Positions 52,620 to 61,238 of a DNA stretch of 64,000 nt are shown here, in pieces. The stretch comes from CBINFS01 sp966250015 (lineage in GTDB: Bacteria > Bacteroidota > Rhodothermia > Rhodothermales > DASSAV01), in contig CBINFS010000004.1 in assembly GCA_966250015.1 (NCBI GenBank), positions 124,001 through 188,000 of the forward strand, written 5' to 3'. The stretch's first letter is position 1; each line of letters starts with the position of its first letter. Position numbers and translations under genes: made by a program. The notes beneath the pieces are model-generated. The model saw nothing but the letters and a program-made list of their open reading frames with translations, did not search any database and was not told the DNA's origin.

Positions 52620-53425
52620 GATCCTTTCACTTTATTTTTCTGGTAACCCGACCCATTCGACCCCCGCTCGATCACGTTCCGGCGGGTAAGGAACCGGTGG
52701 ACCTCCTCGTTCGGCGGGTTTTTCCGCAGGTCGTCGGGATTCCCGATGGCGGTGATGGTTTTTTCCCCGATGTCGAGGAAGATCGCACGGTCGGCGACGG
52801 TAAAGATGCTTTCGAGGTCGTGGCTGACCACGACGATCGTCGTGCCGAGGCCGTCGCGAATTTGCAGGATCAGGTCGTCGAGGCGGCTCGCACTGATCGG
52901 GTCGAGGCCGGACGAGGGTTCGTCGAAGTAGAGGATGTCGGGGTCGAGGGCCATCGCGCGTGCGAGCGCGGCGCGTTTCCGCATACCGCCGCTGATCTCC
53001 GCGGGATAGAACTCCTCAAACCCGCGAAGGCCCACCAGCGCAAGCTTGAGCGATACGATTTCGCGAATCTCTGCGGGCTTCAGGGTTGTGTATTCTTCGA
53101 GCGGGAGAGCAACGTTTTCGGCGAGCGTCATTTCGCTCCACAACGCGCCCCCCTGGTACAGCACGCCCATTCGCCGCTGAAGCTGCTTGCGCGTTTTTTC
53201 GTCGGCCTCCCAAAAATTCGTCTGATCGTAGAAGATCTCCCCTCCTGCCGGTTTCTTGAGTCCGATCAGGTGCTTCAAGAGGGTGCTCTTGCCGCTCCCG
53301 CTGCCCCCCATGATGGCGAAGATCTCCCCCTTCCGTACCTGGAAGTTCAGGTCGCGCATGACGACGAACGAGTCGTAGGCCATCGTCAGATTTTTTACTT
53401 CGATCGTGGGTTCGACGCCTTCCAT
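52616..53425 (-). CDS. mlaF: MlaF-type ABC transporter ATP-binding protein
   Basis: A 269-residue ATPase with Walker A (IMGGSGSGKSTLLKHLIGLKKP), the Q-loop in LYQGGALWSEMTLAENVALPL, signature ISGGMRKRAALARAMALDP, Walker B ILYFDEPSSGLDP and switch His (VVVSHDLESIFTVADRAIFL). The GGALWSEMTLAENV stretch is characteristic of MlaF. It powers lipid transfer with the MlaE permease encoded six bases upstream. Confidence 0.94.
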   Translation of the reverse strand: MEGVEPTIEVKNLTMAYDSFVVMRDLNFQVRKGEIFAIMGGSGSGKSTLLKHLIGLKKPAGGEIFYDQTNFWEADEKTRKQLQRRMGVLYQGGALWSEMTLAENVALPLEEYTTLKPAEIREIVSLKLALVGLRGFEEFYPAEISGGMRKRAALARAMALDPDILYFDEPSSGLDPISASRLDDLILQIRDGLGTTIVVVSHDLESIFTVADRAIFLDIGEKTITAIGNPDDLRKNPPNEEVHRFLTRRNVIERGSNGSGYQKNKVKGS

Positions 53426-53431
53426 AATCCG

Positions 53432-54547
53432 TCAGACTCCAATCAACGCGGCGCCCCAATCGATGAGCGCATTGGTCAGGATGATCAGCGTGATTCCGGT
53501 CACCACGGCAGACGTTGCGGCCTGGCCCACCGCACCGGCGTCGGTCCCGGTTTGCAGGCCGCGTAGACAGCCGGACAGCCCCACGGTTAATCCGAACACG
53601 GCCCCCTTGAACACACCGAGCAGCGCGTCGGACAGCGTCACCGGCTCGAGCAGACCCACGAAGAAGCGTGGGACCGAGATGTCCAGAAACGTGATGTTCA
53701 CGACGAGGCCGCCAATAATGCCAATCATGTCGGCATATACGGTGAGGAGGGGCATCATCAGAAAAACCGCCATCACCCGGGGCACCACGAGAAAGCTGAT
53801 CGGCGAGATGCCGAGCGTCTTCAAGGCGTCGATCTCCTCGGTGATCTTCATACTGCCGAGCTCCGCGGCAAAGGCTGCTCCGGTACGGCCTGCCATGATG
53901 ATGGCCGTCATCAGGGCGCCAAGCTCCCTCAACATCCCGTAACTGACGAGGTAGGAGACGTAGTACTCGGCGCCGAAACGGAGCAGCACCACCGCACCGA
54001 GGAAGGCCACGATCACACCTACCAGAAAGGCGATGAGCGTAACGATGGGCAACGAGCCGGAGCTGTTCGATTGTACGATCAACCAGAAATCCCGCCACCG
54101 CATCCTCGCCCGCCCGGTGAAGAGGGCAAAGAAGCTTTGCGCAAACTCCCCGGTGAACCTCGCAAGATCCAGAAAATGCTCGTATGCGGCTATCGCCTTC
54201 TCTCCGAAGCGCGTGACGAACGAGGTATTGCCATCTTTCCGATCAGTAACCCGCTCGGGCACTTCACGGGAAAGGGCGATCAACCGGGAAATATTCCCGG
54301 GCAGCGTTTCTTCCCGGTACTCGAGCCCACGCTCTTCACAGAACTGCCTTCCTTGAATCAGAAAAGCGAGCAGGCTGCTATCCCACTCGCCGAGATCAGT
54401 CGTATCGAAACTTACTGCGCGGATATCTTCCGTTCCGGTAGGGCCGATCACCGTCTCGTCGAAGCGTGGCAGGGGGCTCTGCATCCTCCACTCGCCCGAG
54501 AGCTCGACGATGAGCGTATGATCGTTCCGACGCGTTTCTACCCGCAT
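53432..54547 (-). CDS. mlaE: MlaE-type permease with N-terminal STAS-like domain
   Basis: A 371-residue protein. Residues 1-105 resemble a STAS domain (HTLIVELSGEWRMQSPLPRFDETV ... VSFDTTDLGEWDSSLLAFLIQGRQFCEERGLEYR), corresponding to MlaB in E. coli but here fused to the permease. From about 155 the MlaE permease has PIVTLIAFLVGVIVAFLGAVVLLRFGAEYYVSYLVSYGMLRELGALMTAIIMAGRTGAAFAAELGSMKITEEIDALKTLGISPISFLVVPRV. The start at 54547 is the first reasonable ATG, with only a weak GAG before it; it leads the four-gene operon. Confidence 0.93.
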   Translation of the reverse strand: MRVETRRNDHTLIVELSGEWRMQSPLPRFDETVIGPTGTEDIRAVSFDTTDLGEWDSSLLAFLIQGRQFCEERGLEYREETLPGNISRLIALSREVPERVTDRKDGNTSFVTRFGEKAIAAYEHFLDLARFTGEFAQSFFALFTGRARMRWRDFWLIVQSNSSGSLPIVTLIAFLVGVIVAFLGAVVLLRFGAEYYVSYLVSYGMLRELGALMTAIIMAGRTGAAFAAELGSMKITEEIDALKTLGISPISFLVVPRVMAVFLMMPLLTVYADMIGIIGGLVVNITFLDISVPRFFVGLLEPVTLSDALLGVFKGAVFGLTVGLSGCLRGLQTGTDAGAVGQAATSAVVTGITLIILTNALIDWGAALIGV

Positions 54548-54986
54548 AGCACTCGACTGCCAGAGGCTACCTCCGGCTTTTTTGATCGACCGTCCCGGGT
54601 TATCAAACTCTGGCCACCTCAACACACCGAACGAAATATCCTGACCTGCTATACTGCACGGCGTGCACGCCGGATCCGTATGGTTCGTCTGATTAGCCGT
54701 TTCTACCGTGTCAACACCTATAAACGGCGTGGTAGACGTGAGGGGGCTCATTTTTCCACCTCACATTTCAGATAAAAGAGGGATCTGTATGTCAACTGAT
54801 CCGTTTTCGTTTGCCAAACCCTGTGACACCCAGGTTACTGCAACGTACGAGCCTGCTGCGCTCCATGGCACAAAAATGGACTTGATATTAAGATAATTTT
54901 ATCCTAATTACGAGTCCGTTTTGTCCTCCCCTGATCCGTCGTTTTTGTTCGATTCACGTGACTAGGCCGAAAGGCGATTGCCGCGC
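54548..54986. other. 439-base divergent promoter region (mlaE / unbV)
   Basis: This space separates mlaE (leftward) from unbV (rightward). The right-hand part contains a promoter-like pair annotated at 54882-54910. There is also a very short reading frame (54789-54896, 35 codons, starting MSTDPFSFAKPCDTQ) with AAAAGAGGGA before its ATG; its reality is doubtful. The mlaE promoter was not located. Confidence 0.5.
54882..54910 (+). promoter_or_regulatory. Candidate promoter of the unbV-unbU unit
   Basis: TTGATA (54882-54887) and TAATTA (54905-54910) are separated by exactly 17 bases in an AT-rich island within GC-rich surroundings. They lie 77 bases before the unbV start codon. The -10 matches the consensus at four of six positions. 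Confidence 0.5.
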
Positions 54987-56774
54987 ATGAACTGGAAGAA
55001 GCTACCATTGTACGTCGTTTTCGTCGTCCTGCTGGCCGCGCCCGTGGTGTTGAGCCGAGAGGTCGTAGAAGAGGTTGCCCGGTCGGAAGAAGCGATTGCG
55101 CTGTACGGCTTTTATCTCCGCGACGTCACGGAAGAGGCCGGCATCTCGTTCGTCCACCAATCTCCCACCTTCGACTCGCGCCTGGACCACATCATGCCGC
55201 AGGTGGCGTCGATGGGCGCGTCGGTATCCGTCGTGGATTTCGACCGCGACGGTTTTCAGGACCTGTACGTCACCAACAGCGGCGAAGGGTCGAAGAACGC
55301 CTTTTTCCGGAATCTCGGCGACGGTACGTTCGAGGACGTTGCAGAGGAGGTCGGGCTCGCTGAGCTGAACGAGCCGGGGACCGGCGTGTCGATGGGTACG
55401 GTGTGGGGGGATTTCGACAACGACGGCTACGAGGACGTATTCGTCTACAAGTGGGGCCGGTCCGAGCTATTCCGGAACGTGGAAGGCAAGTCGTTCGAGC
55501 GCGTGACCGAAAAAGCAGGCTTCCCTGACTGGGCCAACGTCCACGCGGCCACCTGGTTCGACTACGACCGTGACGGCTTCCTCGACCTGATCTTTGCCGG
55601 GTATTACCACGAGGACCTCGACCTCTGGCACCTGCCCCACACGCGCATCATGCCCGAGAGCTTCGAGTACGCGCAGAACGGCGGCCGGAAATACCTTTTC
55701 AGGGGGAATGGAGACGGCACGTTCGAGGATCGAAGCGAGCTCCTCGGTCCGGACACGCGGCGGTGGGCTATGGCGATCGCAGCGGTGGACCTGCGCGGGA
55801 CCGGCTACCCGGACCTGGTCATCGCCAACGACTACGGGGTGGACGAGATCTACTTCAACGACGCGGGCAAGCGGTTCATCGCGGCCGGCGAAACCACCCG
55901 GATCGGCTTTGCCCCGAAAAGTGGGATGAACGCGGCGGTAGGCGACGTGCTCAATACCGGGCAGTACTCCATCTTCATCACAAACATATCCGAACCCGGT
56001 GCGCTCGTTCAGGGCAACAACCTCTGGGTGCCACGCTCCGTCTTCGGCGGCGATTCGCTGACCTACGAAAACATGGCGACCACGGTCGGGGTAGAGCTGG
56101 GCGGTTGGGCGTACGGCGCGCAGTTCGGCGACCTGAACAACGACGGGACGCTCGACATCGTCGGGACCAACGGGTTCATCTCCGCCGGCCGGGGTGACTA
56201 CTGGTACGACTTTTCGAAGGTAGCCGGTGGGAACACGACCATCATCTCCGACGCGGCAAACTGGCCTGCGATGAACGGCCGGAGCCACTCGGGGCACCAG
56301 CGGAAGCACGTTTGGATCAACGACGGGAGGCTCCGATTCAGAGACGTTGCTAGCGCAGTCGGGCTCACGGAAGTCTACGACGGACGCGCGGTGGTGCTGG
56401 CCGACCTCTGGAACAGGGGCGTGCTGGACGTGGTGCTGGCACATCAAAACGGCCCCCTGCTCGTCTACAAGAACACGGCCAACCCCGAAAGGGCCTGGAT
56501 CGGGTTTGACTTCGAAGGCGTGGAGAGCAACCGGAGCGCCATTGGAACGCGCGTCGAGGTGTTCTGGGACGGAAAGCGGCAGGTGCAGGAAGTGATGGCG
56601 TCGAGCGGCTTTTGCTCGCAGAACCAGCGGAGGCTGCACTTCGGCCTCGGTGAAAACCCGAACGTCGAGAAGGTCGTGATCCGCTGGCCGTCCGGACGGG
56701 TTCAGACGCTCGAAGCCCCCGAACCGGGGCAGGTTTACCGGATAGTTGAAAACGAATCAGACATTGAAGCATGA
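54987..56774 (+). CDS. FG-GAP repeat protein with ASPIC/UnbV C-terminal domain (CRTAC1-like)
   Basis: A 595-residue exported protein. An N-terminal signal or anchor (LPLYVVFVVLLAAPVVLS) is followed by six FG-GAP/VCBS calcium-binding units: DFDRDGFQDLYV, DFDNDGYEDVFV, DYDRDGFLDLIF, DLRGTGYPDLVI, DLNNDGTLDIVG and DLWNRGVLDVVL. They should form a beta-propeller. The C-terminal 95 residues are the ASPIC/UnbV domain (WIGFDFEGVESNRSAIGTRVEVFWDGKRQVQEVMASSGFCSQNQRRLHFGLGENPNVEKVVIRWPSGRVQTLE). The next gene starts within its stop codon. Function unknown; ligand or protein binding outside the cytoplasm is inferred. Confidence 0.9.
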   Translation: MNWKKLPLYVVFVVLLAAPVVLSREVVEEVARSEEAIALYGFYLRDVTEEAGISFVHQSPTFDSRLDHIMPQVASMGASVSVVDFDRDGFQDLYVTNSGEGSKNAFFRNLGDGTFEDVAEEVGLAELNEPGTGVSMGTVWGDFDNDGYEDVFVYKWGRSELFRNVEGKSFERVTEKAGFPDWANVHAATWFDYDRDGFLDLIFAGYYHEDLDLWHLPHTRIMPESFEYAQNGGRKYLFRGNGDGTFEDRSELLGPDTRRWAMAIAAVDLRGTGYPDLVIANDYGVDEIYFNDAGKRFIAAGETTRIGFAPKSGMNAAVGDVLNTGQYSIFITNISEPGALVQGNNLWVPRSVFGGDSLTYENMATTVGVELGGWAYGAQFGDLNNDGTLDIVGTNGFISAGRGDYWYDFSKVAGGNTTIISDAANWPAMNGRSHSGHQRKHVWINDGRLRFRDVASAVGLTEVYDGRAVVLADLWNRGVLDVVLAHQNGPLLVYKNTANPERAWIGFDFEGVESNRSAIGTRVEVFWDGKRQVQEVMASSGFCSQNQRRLHFGLGENPNVEKVVIRWPSGRVQTLEAPEPGQVYRIVENESDIEA

Positions 56775-57637
56775 GCCAGTCCGCCCAACTCACGATACCG
56801 GTAAACGAAGCAGCCTCAGGAGAAGGCGTGAAGCAGGCACGCCGTTTCCGTTACGACCCGCGGTATACGCCGCCGCTTTTCATCACCCTGATCCTTGCCA
56901 CCGGCCACTGGTCGTTCGGCATCCTTGAGAGTCTGGAGAAAACCCTGCTTTCCATCGGGGTAGCGATTCTCACCGAAACGGTCCTGAGCCGGATTTACCT
57001 GAACAAGTGGCCGCACCTCGCGAGCGCGTACATCAGCGGGATCAGCGTGGGCATCCTGCTTCGTTCGCCCTTCTTCTGGCCGTTTGCAGTCTGTGCGGCG
57101 CTCACGATCATGTCGAAGTACGTGGTACGGTACCGCGGACAGCATCTTTTCAACCCATCTAACTTCGGCATCTCGGCGCTCCTCTTCCTTTCACCCGGCG
57201 CCGTCGCTCACCTGAGCGTACAGTGGGGCAACCACATCTGGCCGATGCTGGTGATCTGGATTCTGGGGTCGGTGATCGTCTACCGCGTCAAGCGGTTCCA
57301 CATATCCGCAACGTACGTCGCCTTCTTTTTCATCTTTGCCTGGCTGCGGACGTTGATCACGGGCGATCCCTTCGTGGCGGAGATCGCGCCGATCACGGGT
57401 CCGATGTACCAGCTCTTCGTTTTCTTCATGATTACGGATCCGAAGACGAACGTACGGTCGAAGAAGGGGCAGATCGTGGTGGCCATCCTCGTTGCCTTAG
57501 TCGAGATGCTCTTGAGGCTGGGTGAGGTCATCCACGCGCCGTTCTACGCGCTCTTCCTCGTCGGCCCGATAGCACTGTTCCTCGAGCTCTGGTGGAATGC
57601 ACGCAAAGCCGGGCGGCTGCAAGCAGCCGTTGCCTGA
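56771..57637 (+). CDS. UnbU-like membrane protein related to RnfD/NqrB
   Basis: A 288-residue protein with eight to ten hydrophobic segments, related to RnfD/NqrB. The motif KYVVRYRGQHLFNPSNFGISALLFLSPG resembles the HxFNPS signature of that family. The SGAT motif that carries covalent FMN in NqrB/RnfD is not visible, so flavin attachment is doubtful. The gene overlaps unbV by the four bases ATGA, implying tight coupling. An unbV-unbU pair is known from enediyne gene clusters and occurs without them elsewhere. No polyketide synthase is present here. Confidence 0.85.
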   Translation: MSQSAQLTIPVNEAASGEGVKQARRFRYDPRYTPPLFITLILATGHWSFGILESLEKTLLSIGVAILTETVLSRIYLNKWPHLASAYISGISVGILLRSPFFWPFAVCAALTIMSKYVVRYRGQHLFNPSNFGISALLFLSPGAVAHLSVQWGNHIWPMLVIWILGSVIVYRVKRFHISATYVAFFFIFAWLRTLITGDPFVAEIAPITGPMYQLFVFFMITDPKTNVRSKKGQIVVAILVALVEMLLRLGEVIHAPFYALFLVGPIALFLELWWNARKAGRLQAAVA

Positions 57638-57684
57638 ATAAACCGGCATACCCGTTATTTCCAGGTATCATCCAACAGGTTGAA

Positions 57685-58230
57685 ATGGCACACGTAACGC
57701 TCCCTGAAGGTCTCCCCGGCATCACCGGCCTCCTTGCGCAGTTTCCGGAGACGGGCAAACACCTCCGGGGGTTGGCTGAAACGTTGCTCCGCGGCCCGTC
57801 GACCCTTACACCCGGCGAGCGTGAGCTGATCGCGAGCTACGTGTCGCATCGGAACGACTGCTACTTCTGCACCCACTCGCACAGCGCCACCGCACGGCAC
57901 CTGCTTGGCGACAAAGCGTCGCTGGTCGACGAGGTCCAGCGAGACCTTTCGACGGCAGGGGTATCGGACAAGCTGAGGGCGCTACTGGTGATCGCCGGCA
58001 AGGTGCAAAAAGGCGGGCGTATCGTGACCGACGAGGACGTAGCGCGGGCGCGGGCGCACGGCGCCGACGATAAGGAGATCCACGACACGGTGCTCATCGC
58101 GGCTGCCTTCTCCATGTACAACCGGTACGTCGACGGACTGGCGACGTGGACGCCCCAAGACGAGGCAATGTACGACCAGCACGGCAAGCAGCTCGCCGCT
58201 ACGGGTTACTTAGGCAGCGTCGGAACGTGA
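57685..58230 (+). CDS. AhpD-like (carboxymuconolactone decarboxylase family) peroxidase-related protein
   Basis: A 181-residue protein with the AhpD/CMD fold. RNDCYFCTHSHSATARHLLGD contains the redox CxxC pair (Cys59, Cys62) and the conserved His65. The C-terminal part LRALLVIAGKVQKGGRIVTDEDVARARAHGADDKEIHDTVLIAAAFSMYNRYVDGLAT completes the domain. Members reduce peroxides or act on small thiol or quinone substrates. It follows unbU by 47 bases on the same strand, so a three-gene transcript is likely. AGG before the ATG at 57685 supports this start. Its 3' end overlaps the PAP2 gene by 21 bases. Confidence 0.88.
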   Translation: MAHVTLPEGLPGITGLLAQFPETGKHLRGLAETLLRGPSTLTPGERELIASYVSHRNDCYFCTHSHSATARHLLGDKASLVDEVQRDLSTAGVSDKLRALLVIAGKVQKGGRIVTDEDVARARAHGADDKEIHDTVLIAAAFSMYNRYVDGLATWTPQDEAMYDQHGKQLAATGYLGSVGT

Positions 58231-58950
58231 AGTCGCAGATCGCCGGCCTTCGATGATGCGGACGGTCCATATGCTCAGCAGAAGCCACAGGACACCCCCG
58301 GTGTGACCGGCCAGGACGTCGGTCGCCCAGTGCACGTTCAGGTAGATGCGGCTCATCCCGATCAGGAAAATCATCAGCAACCCGCCCACCGTTATCAGAA
58401 TACGCCAGACCAAAGGCGGCTTCAGGGTCCAGGCCAGGTAAATGATGAACCCGAAAAAGACGGTGGAGATGAAGGCGTGCCCGCTCGGGAAACTGTAGCC
58501 CGAGGCAAGCTCGGTCGGACGGACGCGCACGAAAAACAGCTTGAGCGCTTCGTTGAGTGGGCCGCCGATCACATCGGCCAGAATGAACTTGAGCAACAGC
58601 CACCATTTCCGCAGAAAAAGCAGGGTGAGCGCCATCGACGTGACGAGGATGGTGATCACCGGGTAACCCCCGATCCGGGTGACGACCCTGACCCACGCTG
58701 TTCTTCCCGGCGTGACGTGCGGCTCGAAAAACTCCTGAAACCAGGCGTCCAGGGTATACAGTCCGGTCTGTTCGGAAACGTCCTCCACCAGCACGGCGAA
58801 GAACCACATCGCAAGGAGAATCACGAGGACCGAAATCGTTAAGCCGATCCCGTAAGCCGTCCCCCGTTGCAGCCGTGCCCTGAAGAAGCGTTCAGCGGCC
58901 GGGAACACCGCCTCGAACCGCCGAACCATCTGTTCAAAGGAAGAGCTCAA
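58210..58950 (-). CDS. PAP2-family phosphatase
   Basis: A 246-residue membrane phosphatase with five or six transmembrane helices and the three PAP2 motifs. These are KLFFVRVRP (motif 1, with RP), YSFPSGHAF (motif 2, PSGH), and SRIYLNVHWATDVLAG (motif 3, SRxxxxxHxxxD). It would dephosphorylate a lipid phosphate such as phosphatidic acid or undecaprenyl pyrophosphate on the periplasmic side. Its 3' end is antisense to the last 21 bases of the AhpD-like gene. Confidence 0.93.
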   Translation of the reverse strand: MSSSFEQMVRRFEAVFPAAERFFRARLQRGTAYGIGLTISVLVILLAMWFFAVLVEDVSEQTGLYTLDAWFQEFFEPHVTPGRTAWVRVVTRIGGYPVITILVTSMALTLLFLRKWWLLLKFILADVIGGPLNEALKLFFVRVRPTELASGYSFPSGHAFISTVFFGFIIYLAWTLKPPLVWRILITVGGLLMIFLIGMSRIYLNVHWATDVLAGHTGGVLWLLLSIWTVRIIEGRRSATSRSDAA

Positions 58951-59099
58951 AGCCGGTCAGGTTTGTGAAAGGGTCCGGGGGGTCAACCCCGGATCTGGCC
59001 CGGAGGTCCCGAAAATCTTGTCTAAGGCTTCAGAAAAGTGTCATCGGTAATTCGTATGTTAACGTGAAGTACGTACCTCCCTTGCACCGACGATACGTC

Positions 59100-59441
59100 A
59101 TGAAGCGCCTCGTCTTTTTGCTCATCCCACTCGCTGCGGTACTCACGGCGATGTTCCTACTGCCGCAGACCGGGTCGATTCGATGCCAGGTTCTGGATCC
59201 GGATACCAGTGCACCCATAGAGGGCGTCGAAGTGGTCATCGAGGGGGACGGTGTGTGGGTTCAGGCCGACACCGACACCGCCGGTTGGATGGAGGCCGCC
59301 AACCTTCCGGGCGGCACGTACCGTATCCAGTTCAGGGAGCCGGGCTTCAAGAAGCTCGAGCTCAGTGACGTCCAGGTACAGGCATTCGAAACCAAAGAAA
59401 TCGTCACGCGGCTCGAGCGGAAAATACACGGTTGTTATTGA
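59100..59441 (+). CDS. Small exported protein with carboxypeptidase-regulatory-like domain
   Basis: A 113-residue protein with a signal anchor (KRLVFLLIPLAAVLTAMFLL). A single beta-sandwich domain of the CarboxypepD_reg/PEGA type follows: GSIRCQVLDPDTSAPIEGVEVVIEGDGVWVQADTDTAGWMEAANLPGGTYRIQFREPGFKKLELSDVQVQAFETKEIVTRLER. It is a stand-alone version of the domain at the front of the receptor encoded at 13286. The ligand is unknown. It overlaps the convergent cutC gene by seven bases. Confidence 0.75.
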   Translation: MKRLVFLLIPLAAVLTAMFLLPQTGSIRCQVLDPDTSAPIEGVEVVIEGDGVWVQADTDTAGWMEAANLPGGTYRIQFREPGFKKLELSDVQVQAFETKEIVTRLERKIHGCY

Positions 59442-60190
59442 GGAGTCGCCGCCTCGACCAGCTTTCGCACGGCGGCTTCGTCCGTACGCCCCTCCATCCG
59501 TACGCCGGAATACGCATGGACCGATACCGGCCTGCCCTCGATCGGCAGGCTCGCCAGGGCCTTTCTTACGTTCGACGCGTTGACGCCACCGGACAGCACC
59601 ACCTCCAGGCGAGAATCCACCCACGTGATCGTCGAGGCCAGAGTGTCCAGGCCGTCGAGCAACGTCCCCTTCGATCCATACGGCAAACCGGAGGTCAGCA
59701 CGCGGTCGACACCCGCTTTGACCAGCGCTTCAACCGCCTCCTCCCGATCCGAAACGGCGTCGAACGCCCGGTGGAACGTCACGCGCAATCCTGCTTCATG
59801 CGCATTCCGGACCAGGTCGTATAGAGTATCGACGTCGATCTTCCGGTCCTTTCGCAAAATGCCGAGCGCCACGCCTTCTGCGCCCGCGTCGCCTGCCATC
59901 CGGACCTGGCGATGCATCAGGCCGATCTCTGCAGGCGTGTAGAAGAAGTCGCCGGGTCTCGGGCGGATCATCACGACCAGGCCCGTCCGGTCTCCGAATA
60001 CCTGCCGCGCCTCCTCGATGTGTGATGTTGGCGGGGTGAGGCCATCCTCGGACATGTCGCTGCATAGCTCGATCCTGGACGCACCACCCGCGAGCGCGGC
60101 ACGCACCGATTGCGCCACCTGCGCGATACCGGAGCTTTCGACGCAGACTTCGACCGGCACTACGTATCCGATCTGTTTATGGCCATTCAC
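59435..60190 (-). CDS. cutC: Copper homeostasis protein CutC
   Basis: A 251-residue TIM-barrel protein of the CutC family. It shows VCVESSGIAQVAQSVRAALAGGASRIELCSDMSEDGLTPP, VMIRPRPGDFFYTPAEI, EGVALGILRKDRKIDVDTLYDLV, LRVTFHRAFDAVSD, and VDRVLTSGLPYGSKGTLLDGLDTL. CutC has been linked to copper tolerance, though its biochemical role is disputed. I prefer the GTG at 60190 because AGGA lies about six bases before it; another GTG at 60208 is in frame. Confidence 0.92.
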   Translation of the reverse strand: MNGHKQIGYVVPVEVCVESSGIAQVAQSVRAALAGGASRIELCSDMSEDGLTPPTSHIEEARQVFGDRTGLVVMIRPRPGDFFYTPAEIGLMHRQVRMAGDAGAEGVALGILRKDRKIDVDTLYDLVRNAHEAGLRVTFHRAFDAVSDREEAVEALVKAGVDRVLTSGLPYGSKGTLLDGLDTLASTITWVDSRLEVVLSGGVNASNVRKALASLPIEGRPVSVHAYSGVRMEGRTDEAAVRKLVEAATPQ

Positions 60191-60414
60191 GTCGGTTCCT
60201 GATTGCACTGGCGCCGGTTTGTATCGTCACGGCGCAAGTCGTGTCGTATTTCCTTCCAAGTTGTTACAACGAACGCGCCGGAAGGTAGGGAATAAGACAG
60301 AAAATACGGAAACTGACCGGTTGAAAAGACGGTGCAAGGAGGGCAACCATCCGGCCGATGCCGGACGCCATCCCCGCCCACAAATCGCCCTCATGAGATC
60401 GAGAGGTTACCCGT

Positions 60415-61155
60415 ATGGCTGGTACCGAGCTGCGTGAATCTGCGCAACCCCACGGAAACGTGCTCGTCGTGGACGATGACCCCCAGATTCTGGAATCGCT
60501 CACCGAATTCCTCCAACATTCCGGCTGGCAAGTAGCGACGGCTTCCTCGGGAGAAGAAGCGCTCGAAAAAATGCAGCAACACACCCTGGACGCCGTGTTG
60601 TTGGACGTCAATCTGCCCGGTATGAGTGGATTCGAGGTGCTTGAGCAATCCCAGAAGGCGGGCGTCATCGCGCCCATTTTTATGATCTCGACGAGTACGA
60701 GCGACGAAAATCGCCTGCGGGCCTTCGGGCTCGGCGCCGAGGACTACCTGACGAAGCCACTCGAGCCCGAAGTTCTGATAACCCGGCTCGAACGTTTCGC
60801 TCAGGGTACGGAACCTCTTTCGGAGACCCTGCATCAGATCGGGATGGCAACGATAGACCTCAGGGCTAATCAGATTCGTCGTCCGGGCGCCGATCCTCAG
60901 ACACTCCCCGAGTTTCAGCGGGAGCTGCTCCGCACGTTGCTTGCCCACCGCGGGCAAACGGTCTCGCGCAAGCAGTTGCTCAAAGAAGCGCTCAAAATCA
61001 ACCAGGATTCCGTGTGGGCGAGCTATACGCTACGCGCCCTCGACACGATGCTCAACGAGCAGATCGAGGAGCTGCGGCGCGTGATAGAGCCGGATGCAAG
61101 GAAGCCGGTCTACATCAAACGTGTTTTCGGCCAGGGCTATCGCCTTCAGGCTTAG
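60415..61155 (+). CDS. OmpR-type response regulator
   Basis: A 246-residue two-component regulator. The receiver domain (about 15-130) has VLVVDDDPQILESL, phospho-acceptor Asp in AVLLDVNLPGMSGFEVL, Ser/Thr in FMISTSTSDE and Lys in EDYLTKPLEPEVLI. The C-terminal part (about 150-245) looks like a winged-helix DNA-binding domain (LPEFQRELLRTLLAHRGQTVSRKQLLKEAL ... YIKRVFGQGYRLQA). No histidine kinase gene is adjacent; a small hypothetical gene follows after 83 bases. GAGAGG precedes the ATG. Confidence 0.9.
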   Translation: MAGTELRESAQPHGNVLVVDDDPQILESLTEFLQHSGWQVATASSGEEALEKMQQHTLDAVLLDVNLPGMSGFEVLEQSQKAGVIAPIFMISTSTSDENRLRAFGLGAEDYLTKPLEPEVLITRLERFAQGTEPLSETLHQIGMATIDLRANQIRRPGADPQTLPEFQRELLRTLLAHRGQTVSRKQLLKEALKINQDSVWASYTLRALDTMLNEQIEELRRVIEPDARKPVYIKRVFGQGYRLQA

Positions 61156-61238
61156 CACGATAAATCTTTACACACGTTGAGCAGCATAGTGCCTATTTTG
61201 GGCACCCCGCCATAATTCCCTGTAGAGAAGGAAACCCG

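Noticed and set aside
54987..58230. An enediyne biosynthetic cluster
   Set aside because: Only UnbV- and UnbU-like genes are present; no polyketide synthase or thioesterase gene is in the window, and this pair also occurs outside such clusters.
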